A stretch of DNA of 64,000 bases from positions 49,117,480 through 49,181,479 of the forward strand of contig CM034541.1 in the NCBI GenBank assembly GCA_020002185.1, read 5' to 3'. This document shows, one piece after another, positions 39,201-54,200 of the stretch. Position 1 is the first letter of the stretch; each line of letters starts with the position of its first letter. Source of the stretch: Paraescarpia echinospica. Taxonomy: Eukaryota > Annelida > Polychaeta > Sabellida > Siboglinidae. The translations under genes were made by a program, and so were the position numbers. Under the pieces are notes generated by a model. The model searched no databases and was not told where the DNA came from. It saw nothing but the letters and a program-made list of their open reading frames with translations.

Positions 39201-42200
39201 GTTATATATGTGAATTACATTACTGTTGCTGCTGACATCTCTTAAATCAAACACACCTATATACAGTTGTTACTTTAAAATCTTTGCGTTATGTTTTTGT
39301 CATAAAGAAAAACTTTTTTGGGGCAAGAATAAAAAAAAAATATGACGGAGTGGATGAATGCTCCACATATTCGGCATGATGGTTTGACATACATGTTGCT
39401 AGGCAACAGTTGGTGCGGTGGTGGTCAAGCAGTAGAATGCCAGACCATCGGTTGAGGGGACCTGGATTCGAATGCTACTACCTACTGACATTTTGAAAGT
39501 GGGGCAATTTTGTTCACACCATGTTGCACTTGTCTTTGGGAAGATACACTATTAATCCGTTGGACCCTTCTAACTGTCTATGCTAGGGGAAGTAAAAGAT
39601 CACACGCAGGATGTAATGGATTCACTAACTTTAAAGAAGGACCACTCTGGAAATAAACCTGGATCACAATGGAAACAGTTATTTTCACTTTCTTGTATCA
39701 TTGTCATGAAATACATACATAGGTCATGTAATGGATAGGTCAACTGATGCATCTAGTACATTGCACGTGACCTCCATCAAGATTTGTCAAGCAGGTATCA
39801 AACATAACCGCATACAGTTGTCTCTTTAAAAATCTTTCTGTCATGTTTTTTGTCACAAAGAAACCTTTTTGTGGCCAGAATTTCGACAAAATATACGACG
39901 GAATGCAAGAATGCACCACGTGTTCGACATCCATTTGTTGATGACTTGACAGAGCTGTTGCTAGGCAACAGGTCACATGATGGATAGGTCAATTACTGTG
40001 TTTATTGTTTCCCATACAGGACACGGTGGTGGCACTACAGGCACTGTCGCACTACGCGTCTCTCCTCTACGGCACCAACGTGGACCTGGTGATCAGGGCG
40101 CGGGGTGAGGGTATCAATAAGAAGTTTTCTGTGACCTCCAACAACACCCTGCTGCTACAGAGACAGGCCGTGCCCGTGCCCAACAACATGCACTTTGAGG
40201 TGTCTGGCGTCGGCTGTGTGCTGCATCAGGTAGGCTCAGGGGTAGGGTGGGTGTGGGTGTGTGTGGGTGTTTGTTAATGGGTGGCTGGTGTTTTTGTATG
40301 TGAATGAAATAGTGAGTGATGAATGTATGTACATGCTAATATATGTATACAGCAAACATAGTTGCATAGTGATATAATCTTAATTTGTTTGCAGTTGTAA
40401 TGACTTTTTATTTCATGTATTAGTATGTGCACTTGGTTGACCTAAGGAATAAGGGGTGTGAATAAGGGGTGTCACTGACTTCACCCTGTCTGTGTCTGCA
40501 GGCTCATGTCAAGTACAATGTGTACAACATGACAGGGCAAGGGTCCCGCCCTTCGTTCGTTCTCCACATCGCAGTTGATGACATCAAGTGTATGAAGAGC
40601 AAGATCACCATTTGTGCCACGTGAGCACTGATTCTTGTCCTTATCTGACCTTACCTCACCTCACTTCAACTTACCTCACTTTACCTCACCTTATCTTACC
40701 TCACTTTACCTCTTACATCAACTTTCTTCACCTCAACTCACCTTACCTTACCTTCCCTCAACTTCTCCTTACCTCACCTCACTTTACCTTACCTTACCTC
40801 ACCTCACCTCACCTCCCCTTATCTCAACTCACCTTATCTTACCTTTCCTTAACTTACCTGTATGGTTTTATTTATCACCCAACTATTTGCTTATTTACTA
40901 TTACTATTAACCAAACCTATGCATACATAATTTGTTACACTCATTTTCAGTAATATTTATGCTAAGTTCTCCAATTGTGGGATGTGCTTAATTGTTCTTT
41001 TTGGGTGTTTCATCATATTCATTGTCTTTGCATGAAACATACATGCATGCACATGCACCAGCATACATACACGCACACGCACACACACAAACACACACGC
41101 ACAGCTGCTTCTTAAATTTGTATCATAATTTTATTAAATATTTCTTTGTGCTTGAGTTTTAAGTTGAATGTAATTGCATTTGAATGTGTGGATGCCCTGT
41201 ACAAGAGATACGTTTCTTGTAACATCAGCTAATGGAATACCAGTGATCATATGCATACATATACATACTTCATGTAAATGTGTGCCTTGTCTTTCACCAG
41301 TTACAATGGGGAAGACGATGCATCCAACATGGCTGTGTTTGAAGTGAAGATGATCTCAGGCTGGCTTCCAGAGAAACAGTCACTCAAGAAAGTGAGTCTA
41401 ATCTCTTTCTTTCCAGCACATTTTGTTTTAATTTACAGCAACTAGCAAAAATGTCTGTCGTTCAAGTGGCAATGCGTAGACACAAACAGGATATGGTTTC
41501 CTAGAGCATTTGTAATGATGTTTGTTATGTTGTAATTTGCAACTCAAGTCACATGTAACGTAAACAATTGATTTTCGTCCATCTAACATCCGGTATGAAG
41601 CCATAAACCATTACAAAACCTAAACTTACTTTTCTTTCATGGAGTCGTAGATTAATACCTAGAAGTTTGCAGCCCGAAATGCCAGCCATCTAGGAGAAAG
41701 ATGGTAACATACCCACATACATACACACATATGCTAGCTCTGTAGTAGTTTGATTTATTCTCAAATCACATTGAAGTTAGCGGTCGAACTCATCATTTTT
41801 AATATGTGTCCCAATAACATATGGCTAGAGATCTCCAAAACCTCTGAATTTTGACAGTTTTTTCCTGTAGAACACAAGTTATTCTCAGCAACATGCCAAA
41901 AGTTGTATATACATGCAAAACCATAAGTTCAGGTAGTCATGTTTATTAAACAACCCTTACAGACACATACGTACATTGCATGGGTGCTACCAGTTCGATC
42001 CATGCTGTAAAATGAATACAAAAACATCTGGTAGATGGCACCACTGGGAACCAAGCCGTTGGTTGATCCAGTTTTAAAACTACAACTTTCATCTCTGTCC
42101 AAGTGTTTTAACCCTTTCAGACTTTAATTTCCGTGATCAAAATTTGTTCTGTGGAATCCTGTTTCTAATTTAGATTCAATATTCCATTATCATGCACAGA

Positions 42201-45200
42201 AGATTGCTCGATAGCAACATAATTATAACAAGAAAACCCACAAAACTACATTTTCTGAAAGCTGAATAAATGAGCTATTCAACAAGCCACACTTTATTAA
42301 TAAAAACACGAGCAGATACATGGCAGTTACCAAGGAATGCAACAACAACAGTGTATAGAAATGTGAAAAATGAATGTAGAATTTAAAAGCTGGTTTGCTG
42401 AACTATATTTCAATTTATTGGAGCTGTTCTACAGCGTGCACCTGTTAGAATATCTTTCTGCATCAATGTGACTAGTTTACAACAGCTACCTACACAGCAG
42501 TTGTCATTAAAATAAGTAATTGAACATGTCACTAAAAACAGGGAAGACAATTTGCCATGCTGTCAGTTGGTGTCATTGCATTATTTGGTGGATTCTGTAC
42601 ATGCATACATTGACAGTGTCCCAGAATGCAGAATCCATGTATCAAATACACTAGAGTTCCACTCATCATCGTAGTCCAAATTCAGGCAGATAATCTGAAT
42701 CGTAATATGAAACGATTATTTTGTTTAAACGCTTTGTGGATTCAAAGTTGGTTGACGCCATTTTGTTGCCAGTCGGACATGAAATCAGATGTGTCAAAGT
42801 TCGTCTTCAATAGCTTCATTCCCTGTGCGATGTTATTGAAGTAGCGAAAGTACCAGCTCTAGTCACATTCGTTTGTACGTATCAGCTTAAAATCCACCAA
42901 ATTCGTTGTTGCTTTTGGCCTCAAATAATGCATTAAAATACACATGTGCAGCGCTGTTCGCTTCTGTCATTATTTTTGCTCAGAAACCGTGACAAATCGC
43001 GATTATTTTTAATTGAAAATGTTGTGGTAACTCCAACGAAAGTAAATAAGCCACCATTAGTGTGAAGCATATGGCTGCCTCGATCTGGCATTACCGTAAA
43101 GTCGCATATAGACCCCTCTAAATGCCCCTGTTTCCACGGAAAATTCACTGTACGTAATAATACGTATCAAAGTCACAACGGCGTATTTTTGTATATATAT
43201 AATACATATATCAAAGTCTGAAAGGGTTAAATTTGTGAATGATGTACACCAATTGGTTGAATACCTTTACAAAACTTACTGCTGATGATCATAAGACAGC
43301 CATCTTGCCACTAGTATCATTGTTTGTTTCCGGGTGTGCACACGTGCGCAAAGTTCTCGTTTCACAATTGTCTCGATGTTTGCAGCTGCGACAAGACACT
43401 GAACTCGAGTTGAAGAAATTTGAGATAGACAACAACATGGTGAACTTTTACTTTGACGAGGTAGGTCACATTTCATGTCGGTAACATAATCACCTCCGAG
43501 GACATGTAGATTGAATACATGTAGAAATAACAACTGGATATGATTCGGCATGCATTGTTCTTGCTGTCCTCTTTGTCACTGAAGTTCAGTTTGAGGCTGG
43601 CATCAATACTATTCGTCGAATTGTTTTCTTCTGTCACTGATTCTGTTTCACTGCCACCACACAGCTCCACTCTACCTACCGCTTGCTGTACACCCTCCTC
43701 CCAGTCTTGCCAAATCTCTCTTCTCACACCCCTCCCATCCTAGTCACGGTCTTCCCTTCTACCCTTCCCTCTGAGCACACCTGCTCTTTTTGTTAACGTT
43801 CTTCCGTTTGTTCAGCGTGTCCAGCCAACCTTAGATGAATCTTTACCAGTTTCCTACTGCAACTTTCACATCAACCTCCTTCCTGGGCATCTAAGCACTT
43901 CACATGTCTAATCTCTTCTCCCGCAAATCTTCTCAGGTAGTTGCTTCCACAAACATTGACTTTCTGTCGGGGGGACATCCATCTGTTCGTTAACTGTTTC
44001 CATTCCATTTGTTTCACATGTCCAGCCCACTTTAAAACCCTCACCAGCTTCTTGAAATTCTCATTCGCACCAACCTCCTCCTTCAGCTCTTCCATTTGTG
44101 TGGTTCATTTTGGTGGTCAAGATGAATTAACAATAACAATTGTCTCACACCTGGTTTGTACTATTTTCAGTTGACTCATGCCCGTAAATGTTTTTCGTTC
44201 AACGTGATACAAGAGGTTGAAGTGAAAGAGACGAAACCTGCATACGTCATTGTCTACGACTACTACAAGAAAGGTATTCCTGACACTGTGACACATTACA
44301 AAACTAAACAGTTACAGTACAATAAGCAGGCGTTATTAAGTTGTGAAAAGAATATAGTTGGTTGTGAGTTTATGATTGCTGCTAACCAGAATATTTTTGT
44401 CATGGTAGTCTTGATTCTTGGATAGTATAGCCAACTACCTTTTTGCAACAAATAACTAAAGTGCACATGTCCATTTTTTTGCAATAGTAAGAAACATGTT
44501 CTATTAAGGTTTACATATCTTTCAGTGATGCACGTGAATACAGTTATGTTTATCTGGAAAATTTCTTATCTCGATCAAGTTGGAACATGTTTGAACGTAA
44601 CTAAATGTCATGTCACCAGCACAGTGTAGGTGCGTGCTCTCACTCAAAATCAAAACACCATTTGCCTTTTAGCCTTTAACAGAGACACTAAAATCTGAAA
44701 TATTTCTGACATAGCACCCTCTCAAGCCTTGGTCAGGCTGGGAGGATATTTGCGGTGGTTAGCACCAAAATGTGATAGTGAACCAGAAGGCTGGTTTTAA
44801 TCCCGAAACAAATTGATCTGGCTGCCCTACCGATTGGTACGTCCATGCATTGTGTTGTGATAAGGGAATTGGTACGTCCATGCATTGTGTTGTGATAAGG
44901 GAATTGGTACGTCCATGCATTGTGTTCTGGTAAGGGAATTGGTACGTCCATGCATTGTGTTCTGATAAGGGAATTGGTACGTCCATGCATTGTGTTCTGA
45001 TAAGGGAATTGGTACATCCATGCATTGTGTTCTAATAAGGGAATTGGTACATCCATGCATTGTGTTCTGATAAGGGAATTGGTACATCCATGCATTGTTT
45101 CTGATAAGGGAATTGGTACATCCATGCATTGTGTTCTGATAAGGGAATTGGTACATCCATGTATTGTGTTCTAATAAGGGAATTGGTACGTCCATGCATT

Positions 45201-48200
45201 GTGTTCTGATAAGGGAATTGGTACGTCCATGCATTGTGTTCTGATAAGGGAATTGGTACATCCATGTATTGTGTTCTGATAAGGGAATTGGTACATCCAT
45301 GTATTGTGTTCTGATAAGGGAATTGGTACATCCATGCATTGTGTTCTGATAAGGGAATTGGTACATCCATGCATTGTGTTCTGATAAGGGAATTGGTACA
45401 TCCATGCATTGTGTTCTGATAAGGGAATTGGTACATCCATGCATTGTGTTCTGATAAGGGAATTGGTACATCCATGCATTGTGTTCTGATAAGGGAATTG
45501 GTACGTCCATGCATTGTGTTCTGATAAGGGAATTGGTACGTCCATGCATTGTGTTCTGATAAGGGAATTGGTACATCCATGCATTGTGTTGTGATAAGGG
45601 AATTGGTACGTCCATGCATTGTGTTCTGATAAGGGAATTGGTACATCCATGCATTGTGTTCTGATAAGGGAATTGGTACATCCATGCATTGTGTTCTGAT
45701 AAGGGAATTGGTACATCCATGCATTGTGTTCTGATAAGGGAATTGGTACGTCCATGCATTGTGTTCTGATAAGGGAATTGGTACATCCATGCATTGTGTT
45801 CTGATAAGGGAATTGGTACGTCCATGCATTGTGTTCTGATAAGGGAATTGGTACATCCATGCATTGTGTTCTGATAAGGGAATTGGTACATCCATGTATT
45901 GTGTTGTGATAAGGGAATTGGTACATCCATGCATTGTGTTGTGATAAGGGAATTGGTACATCCATGTATTGTGTTCTGATAAGGGAATTGGTACATCCAT
46001 GTATTGTGTTGTGATAAGGGAATTGGTACATCCATGCATTGTGTTCTGATAGATTGGTGCATCCATGTATTATTGATTCTGATAAAGAGGAATTAGATCC
46101 ATGCATTGTGTTCTGATAAGGAATTGATGCGTCCATGTTAATCATTCTATGATAAAGAGGAATTAGGTACATCACATGCATTGTGTTCTGATAAAGAAAT
46201 TAGGAGGTACATCCATGCATTGTGTTCTGGTAAGGAATTAGTACATCATGCATTGTGTTCTGATAGAAATTGGTACATCCATGCATTCTGATAAAGGAAT
46301 TAGTGCGATCCATGCGTGTGTTCGATAAAGGTGGTACATCCATGTGTTCTGATAGGGTGTTACATCCATACATTGTGTTCTGATAAAGAGATTGGTGCAA
46401 TGTGTTCGATAAGAGGTGGGTACGTCATGCATTGTGTTCTGATAGGGTGGTACATCCATGTATTGTGTTCTGATAAGGGAATTGGTACATCCATGCATTG
46501 TGTTCTGATAAGGGAATTGGTACATCCATGCATTGTGTTCTGATAAGGGAATTGGTACATCCATGCATTGTGTTCTGATAAGGGAATTGGTACATCCATG
46601 CATTGTGTTCTGATAAGGGAATTGGTACATCCATGCATTGTGTTCTGATAAGGGAATTGGTACATCCATGCATTGTGTTCTGATAAGGGAATTGGTACAT
46701 CCATGTATTGTGTTCTGATAAGGGAATTGGTACATCCATGTATTGTGTTCTGATAAGGGAATTGGTACATCCATGTATTGTGTTCTGATAAGGGAATTGG
46801 TACATCCATGTATTGTGTTCTGATAAGGGAATTGGTACATCCATGCATTGTGTTCTGATAAGGGAATTGGTACATCCATGTATTGTGTTCTGATAAGGGA
46901 ATTGGTACATCCATGCATTGTGTTCTGATAAGGGAATTGGTACATCCATGCATTGTGTTCTGATAAGGGAATTGGTACATCCATGTATTGTGTTCTGATA
47001 AGGGAATTGGTACATCCATGCATTGTGTTCTGATAAGGGAATTGGTACATCCATGTATTGTGTTGTGATAAGGGAATTGGTACATCCATGCATTGTGTTG
47101 TGATAAGGGAATTGGTACATCCATGTATTGTGTTCTGATAAGGGAATTGGTACATCCATGTATTGTGTTGTGATAAGGGAATTGGTACATCCATGCATTG
47201 TGTTCTGATAAGGGAATTGGTACATCCATGCATTGTGTTCTGATAAGGGAATTGGTACATCCATGTATTGTGTTCTGATAAGGGAATTGGTACGTCCATG
47301 TATTGTGTTCTGATAAGGGAATTGGTACATCCATGCATTGTGTTCTGATAAGGGAATTGGTACATCCATGCATTGTGTTCTGATAAGGGAATTGGTACAT
47401 CCATGCATTGTGTTGTGATAAGGGAATTGGTACATCCATGCATTGTGTTCTGATAAGGGAATTGGTACATCCATGCATTGTGTTCTGATAAGGGAATTGG
47501 TACATCCATGCATTGTGTTCTGATAAGGGAATTGGTACATCCATGCATTGTGTTCTGATAAGGGAATTGGTACATCCATGCATTGTGTTCTGATAAGGGA
47601 ATTGGTACATCCATGCATTGTGTTCTGATAAGGGAATTGGTACATCCATGCATTGTGTTCTGATAAGGGAATTGGTACATCCATGCATTGTGTTCTGATA
47701 AGGGAATTGGTACATCCATGTATTGTGTTCTGATAAGGGAATTGGTACATCCATGTATTGTGTTCTGATAAGGGAATTGGTACATCCATGTATTGTGTTC
47801 TGATAAGGGAATTGGTACATCCATGTATTGTGTTCTGATAAGGGAATTGGTACATCCATGTATTGTGTTCTGATAAGGGAATTGGTACATCCATGCATTG
47901 TGTTCTGATAAGGGAATTGGTACATCCATGCATTGTGTTCTGATAAGGGAATTGGTACATCCATGCATTGTGTTCTGATAAGGGAATTGGTACATCCATG
48001 CATTGTGTTCTGATAAGGGAATTGGTACATCCATGCATTGTGTTCTGATAAGGGAATTGGTACATCCATGCATTGTGTTCTGATAAGGGAATTGGTACAT
48101 CCATGTATTGTGTTCTGATAAGGGAATTGGTACATCCATGCATTGTGTTCTGATAAGGGAATTGGTACATCCATGCATTGTGTTCTGATAAGGGAATTGG

Positions 48201-51200
48201 TACATCCATGCATTGTGTTCTGATAAGGGAATTGGTACATCCATGCATTGTGTTCTGATAAGGGAATTGGTACGTCCATGCATTGTGTTGTGATAAAGGA
48301 ATTGCATTGTGTTCTGACATCCATGCATTGTGTTCTGATAAGGGAATTGGTACATCCATGCATTGTGTTCTGATAAGGGAATTGGTACATCCATGCATTG
48401 TGTTGATGGAATACATTGTGTTGTGATAAGGGAATTGGTACATCCATGCATTGTGTTCTGATAAGGGAATTGGTACATCCATGCATTGTGTTCTGATAAG
48501 GGAATTGGTACATCCATGCATTGTGTTGTGATAAGGGAATTGGTACATCCATGCATTGTGTTGTGATAAGGGAATTGGTACGTCCATGCATTGTGTTCTG
48601 ATAAGGGAATTGGTACATCCATGCATTGTGTTGTGATAAGGGAATTGGTACATCCATGCATTGTGTTCTGATAAGGGAATTGGTACATCCATGCATTGTG
48701 TTCTGATAAGGGAATTGGTACATCCATGCATTGTGTTCTGATAAGGGAATTGGTTCTACATATGTTGTCTGTTGTCTTCAGAACTCTTCCAGAAGTTGCC
48801 GTACAGCCTAACAAATGATCTGTGCAACGTGGAGGAAATCATTGTCAAGACCGAAGCAGTACTTCTAGGGGCCAGCACTGGAGTGGTACGTGTCCGCCAA
48901 GGAGCAACAGTGAAGTGGTACATTGTACACTAGATGTCAGCACTGTATTGTTACGTTTCCGACACTATAAATTTCTGCATTTTCAACATGGATGGTAATT
49001 AAGTCTAAAATAATTGTTGCAGATTTGTTATGAAAACGTGGTTTATTCATGTAGCGCACGCCGTCACTCCACGTAGCTGCACATCGAGCAATGAGGTGAT
49101 TGGCTGGAAATGTATGAATTCAAACATTTTGAGTGAAAAATTTTGAGTCTGCGTTTAGAAAAATACATTGCGTTTGGTATTTGGGGTTTCCTTATATGAA
49201 GAGTTTCAGGACAAAACACGATAAATGCCATTTTTGAAATTTCTACCAAATATGGTCAAAACGTTTGTTGAAACACGTGTCGAGCTGGGGGCTATCTTTT
49301 TGTCCAAAACAATATGCACAAAATAACTTTTGTTTTTAAATGCGATAAGTGCCATCAGTGTTTTTTTTTAAATAAAAATGCGATATATCCATTTTCAGCC
49401 AATCAGCACCGCCTTGGTGCATGTGCGGCTACACAGAGTGATAACTTGCGCTGACTCTATAAACTGCGTTTTGATGTCACAATAATTTACTATCACATTT
49501 TACGTTACAAATCTGCAACAAATAGTTTACTACCATTTTCTAGCTAGCTATGATTTGGGATTTATAATATTCCCCAACATCATTTATTGGTTTTTATTTA
49601 AACTTTGAAGATGAAACACAAAAGTGACTTTTCCACAAAACCAAGAAAATGGATACATTGTGTTTTGTCCTGCAATCCTTCATATCTAGTGCAAATGTGA
49701 ACTCGGCAGAAATGGTCCACAGAATGGTCAGATATTGGCATGAGCCAATTGAGCTTTATTGCAGCAGAGGTCTGCCTTTATGGCGAGGAGATTACTGAAC
49801 AATCTTCACGATAGTTCTTTTTCAAATCAAAACCTTTCATTTTTCATATCCAAGGTGTATTTTACCTGGTAAAGGCTAAATGACGTCATCGTACACGTGA
49901 GGCAGTTCGTAATTGCCCTCGTCTCTGTTGATGGGTGTTCTGGTGTTCTTGATCCAGATGGCTTCCTTGATATGCCGGATTCTTCTTTTGGGTTCCTTGT
50001 CTACAATTTTCACTCCCTCCCAGTCTATGATGTGGTTTTCAGTTGTCGCATGGTCTGTTATTGATGGTAGACATAAATCTTTTTTCCCACACCTTTTGTT
50101 ATGTAAATTACACTTTGGATATGAAAATGAAAGTTTTTGATTTTATGGTTTGAAGGTTTGAAACTGTACAATCTAATATTTTGTGGTGTTTTGACAGAGC
50201 CCCCAAAACAAAACCGTACCCGCTGTCGTGCTTCCATCTACCACTTCCTGTCCCCGTTGCTATAGCAACCTCCAGGAAATAGGCAGCTGGATGAAATGGT
50301 TCTGTATAAGCAAGCATGGTGAGTCTGACAAGATTTTAAAATAATTTTGGTAGAAGTTACACTACAGATTTTACACATTATATTACACATGTTTGCCTCT
50401 ATGATGTGTTTATGAAATTTGTGCTTCTCGTGAGAGATCATGTATTTACTGCATGTAGGGAAACCGTAGATGGGAAAACTGATTTTTTTTAGGCTTGGCA
50501 CATAAAGCATGTCACAAAACATGTTTATTTCTGCCAACTAGGTGAGAGCACAAATCTACTAAATTCACATGATTTTGTATGAAGCATTTTCGTGGGAATG
50601 CATAGATATATACCCAGGTATATTTATAACAATATCTTGGATTGATTTAGTTTTATTTATTTTATACAAAGTAATGCATAGGCGTCAGAACCTGGTGGCT
50701 TAGGGAGCTGGAGATATTTTGGTGGGGAAGTGAAGATAAGCTTAGGCCCCTTTGTCAAGATGGTGGCTTCAGAAGGTTATTCTGGCCACATTTCTCCCAT
50801 ATCTGGTGTTGTCTTGTTGCATTGCGTAAATGGATTTATGCGATTACATTGCATAATAATAAGTTATATGCGAGGCAACTGTTATGTTCTAGTATAACTA
50901 TAGATGTAATTATCAAGTGACAGTGGTGCACATGTTTATTTCGTATCTGCGCGACACACAGACAGACATACAGACAGACCGCGATAGTCCATGTCACACA
51001 AATGCGTTGTATATAAGCTGTGTATAGTATTTGCACAAGTGTCTGTCACATACATTACAGTCCTCCGCACCAGTTATTTTGCTAACGTCCAAGGTTACAA
51101 CAAGAACTGTGAAATCTGAAGAAAAACCAGACAAAGGATACACTGTTGTACCAGGGATTATTATGCCCAGGGGTACAAGACAGTTCTAGTAAGATAATCG

Positions 51201-54200
51201 GTCTGGAGCTTTCCGGATTCTCTCCTATTTGCGAACAGCCGACTGCGTTACTGGCGAGTGGACGCCGCTGCCATCAGGTACAGGAGCTGCGGCTTTCGCC
51301 GTTTCGTCTACACGCTCAATGTCACGTTCGGTTGATTGTTGGATCGCAGCCGGAGCAGCGATGTCTGCTGGTACCGTATCGTCCGCATGTCGCAGACGCA
51401 CGTGATTGCGATGACGCCTCAATATCAGCACGTCGTTGTGTAGCTCTTTCAGAACTGCAGGAATCCACTTGGGCGAATGATCAGCGTGGTTCTTTACGTA
51501 AACTGCATCGCCTGGACTGAAGCATCGCTCGTTCGATTTCTAGTTGTAATAATCAGTCATCTTCTCCTGCGATTGGTGCACTTTTCTGCCGACGCTCGGT
51601 TGCACCGCGTGTAGAAGCGTTCGCAGCTGCCACCCCTTCAGCAGTTTACTCGGGGAGCTTCCGGTAGTGCTGTGAGGGGTCACTTGGTAGGTCAGCGAGT
51701 AACGAGCCAACCTTGTCTCCATCGAACCGTCCTTCATTTTCATCAATCCTCGTTTCACGAGCTGTACCGCCCGTTCAGCGAGCCCGTTCGAGGATGGGTG
51801 ATAGGCTGGCGAGGTGATGTGCTGAATGCAGTTCTTTTTCATAAACTGCCTGAACTCAGCACTAGTGAAGCACGTGCCATTATCAGTAACGATAGTTTCT
51901 GGCAGTCAATGTTCTGCGAATAACATCCGCAATTGTTCGATTGTCACTTCCGATGTCGATGAGCATACGACCATCGTGGAGATCCATTTCGAGTAGGCGT
52001 CTACTGCCACGAGGATCATCCTGTTCTCGATGGGGCCAGTGACCACGGTTCCTGTGGGAACAACCATGGTCGAAGTGGCGCTCTGGTCGGTTGACGCATG
52101 TTTTCCTCGCACTGACCACAGTGCTGCGCGATACGTTCAATCTGAAGATCGATGCCTGGCCACCAGATGTATGACCGGGCTAACGCCTTCATCTTCACCA
52201 CGCCGCTGTGGCTGCTGTGCAAGAGTTGGAGCATCGTGGCTTGCCCAGGCTCTGGCACAATTATTTGGGTGCCCCGCATCACGCATCCATCGTGCGTGCT
52301 CAGCTAATCGCGCACCTGTGGTATTGCTGTGTTGTTAGGTCGCTCTCAGGCCAGCCTGTTAACACGTAGCGTTGAACTCGTGACAATACTGGATCACGTC
52401 GTGTCCAGTTTCGAATGTGCGTTGACGTCACCGGCGAGTCGTCCAGCTGCTGTATGAGCTGTATGTACTCCGCAGGAGCAGGCGTCTCAGCGTTCTGCGT
52501 AGGTAGGGGTAGTCGCGATAGAGCTTCGTAATTCTCGTGCGCATCGCCACTTCGATGACGAATGACGTAGTCGTAACCTGCCAATGTCAGGGCCCAACGC
52601 TGAAGTCGACCCGACGCTTGCGGAGGTATCGGTTGTTGTTCGTTGAACAGCCCCACCAGAGGTCAGTGATCGGTGATGAGAACGAAGGTCATACCGTATA
52701 GGTATTGGTGGAACTTTGTCACCCCGAACACCAAACTGAGACCTTCCTTGTCGAGTTGCGAATAGTTGGTTTCCGCAGACGACAAGCTCCTAGATGCGAA
52801 CGCGATCGGTCGCTCAGAACCGTCCGTCATCTGATGCGACAGGACTGCGCCCACCCCGTACAAGCACACACTCGAGAGCTCTCTGGAATATCGATGGCGC
52901 CACCGATATGCCGTACGGTAAGCGAGTGTATCTAAAGAGTCCCTTGTGCGTGTTGATCGTAACGTAGTCACGTGACCCTTCGTCGAGCTGAAGTTGAAGA
53001 TACGCATGACTCAAGTCCAACTTTGTGAACGTCTCTCCTCCCGCCAGACTGGCGTAGAGATCGTTAACCCGTGGTAGCAGATATTTGTCTTCTACCACAC
53101 TTTTGTTGATCGTGACCTTGTAATCACCGCAGATCCTTATCTACCCGTTGGACTTGAGGACCGGAACGATCGGTGCCACCCATTCTGAGAACTGGACTGG
53201 CTCGATGATGCCCTCCTGTTGCAGTCGGTCTATTTCATGTTCGACTTTCTCCTTCAGGGCATAAGGAATGGGTCTGGCCTTGAAGAAACGTGGAATCGCA
53301 TCGCTTTTCACGTTGATCTTCACCTGCATTTCTTTCAGCTTGCCCAGCCCCTCAGCGAACACGTCTGGCACTTCCGCCATCAGTCCGGCATGCACCGGGT
53401 CAAGGTCGCGAACGAGCATGATCTCGCCCCAGTCCAGCTTCAACTGACACAGTAGATTTCTGCACAAGAGATTCTGCCGAGCGCCAGACACCACCACAAT
53501 TGGCATATGTGCCGACTGCTGTTTGTATTCAGTGACGACCTCAATTTGTCCCAGCACCGGAATAGACTGACCCGTATAAGTGGTCAAGTTGATGTCCACT
53601 GTTTGTAGCTTTGGGGTGGCGACCGCAACTCGTGATATGTCGTCTCATTGATTATGGAGACTCCTGCCCCCGTGTCAACCAACATTCTCACTGCTTTACC
53701 GTCCATGTGCACTCCTATCTCAATAGGCTGCTGTGACATGTGATTCCCCTTGACGTTGTTCAGACAGTACTCAGCTCGGTCCTGAGTGGTGTTCATGAGA
53801 TGAGTTTCGCCGCGTTTCTTGCGACATGCCGCCATGATGTGACCTCTCTTTTGACAGAAATGACAAGTTGCATCTTTAAACTTGCACTCTTGATGCGTGT
53901 GGTTGCCGTTGGAATGGTAGCACAATTTCTGAGTTGTCTTGTCGTCGCCACGCGTGTGTGTCGTAGGCCTAGCGGTGGTCGGCACTGGCCTTTTCCCTCT
54001 GTTTTTCCGGTTTGACATTACACTCACTGTACTTTTAGTGCAGTCGAAGCTGTGTCGGGGGGCTATCTGTTTAGCCTCGGTGTCCGCCACTTCGTCCGCC
54101 AGCGCCATCTGCATTGCCTGCTCGAACGATCTATCTTCGCTGAGTAGTTTGCGCTGAGTGCTGCCGCTTTTGATGCCGCACACGAGCTGGTCTCGCAATG

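Noticed and set aside
44836..48755. CRISPR-like array of direct repeats
   Set aside because: Units are contiguous with no unique spacers, and the locus is inside an intron of an animal gene.
46238..48814. 858-codon minus-strand ORF and overlapping ORFs of several hundred codons
   Set aside because: Produced by the 35-bp array; all three reverse frames are open with the same rotating peptide, which is expected when the unit lacks stops and is not a multiple of three.
51146..52338. Plus-strand ORFs at 51146, 52030 and nearby
   Set aside because: Antisense shadows of the gypsy integrase and RNase H, which are clear on the minus strand.
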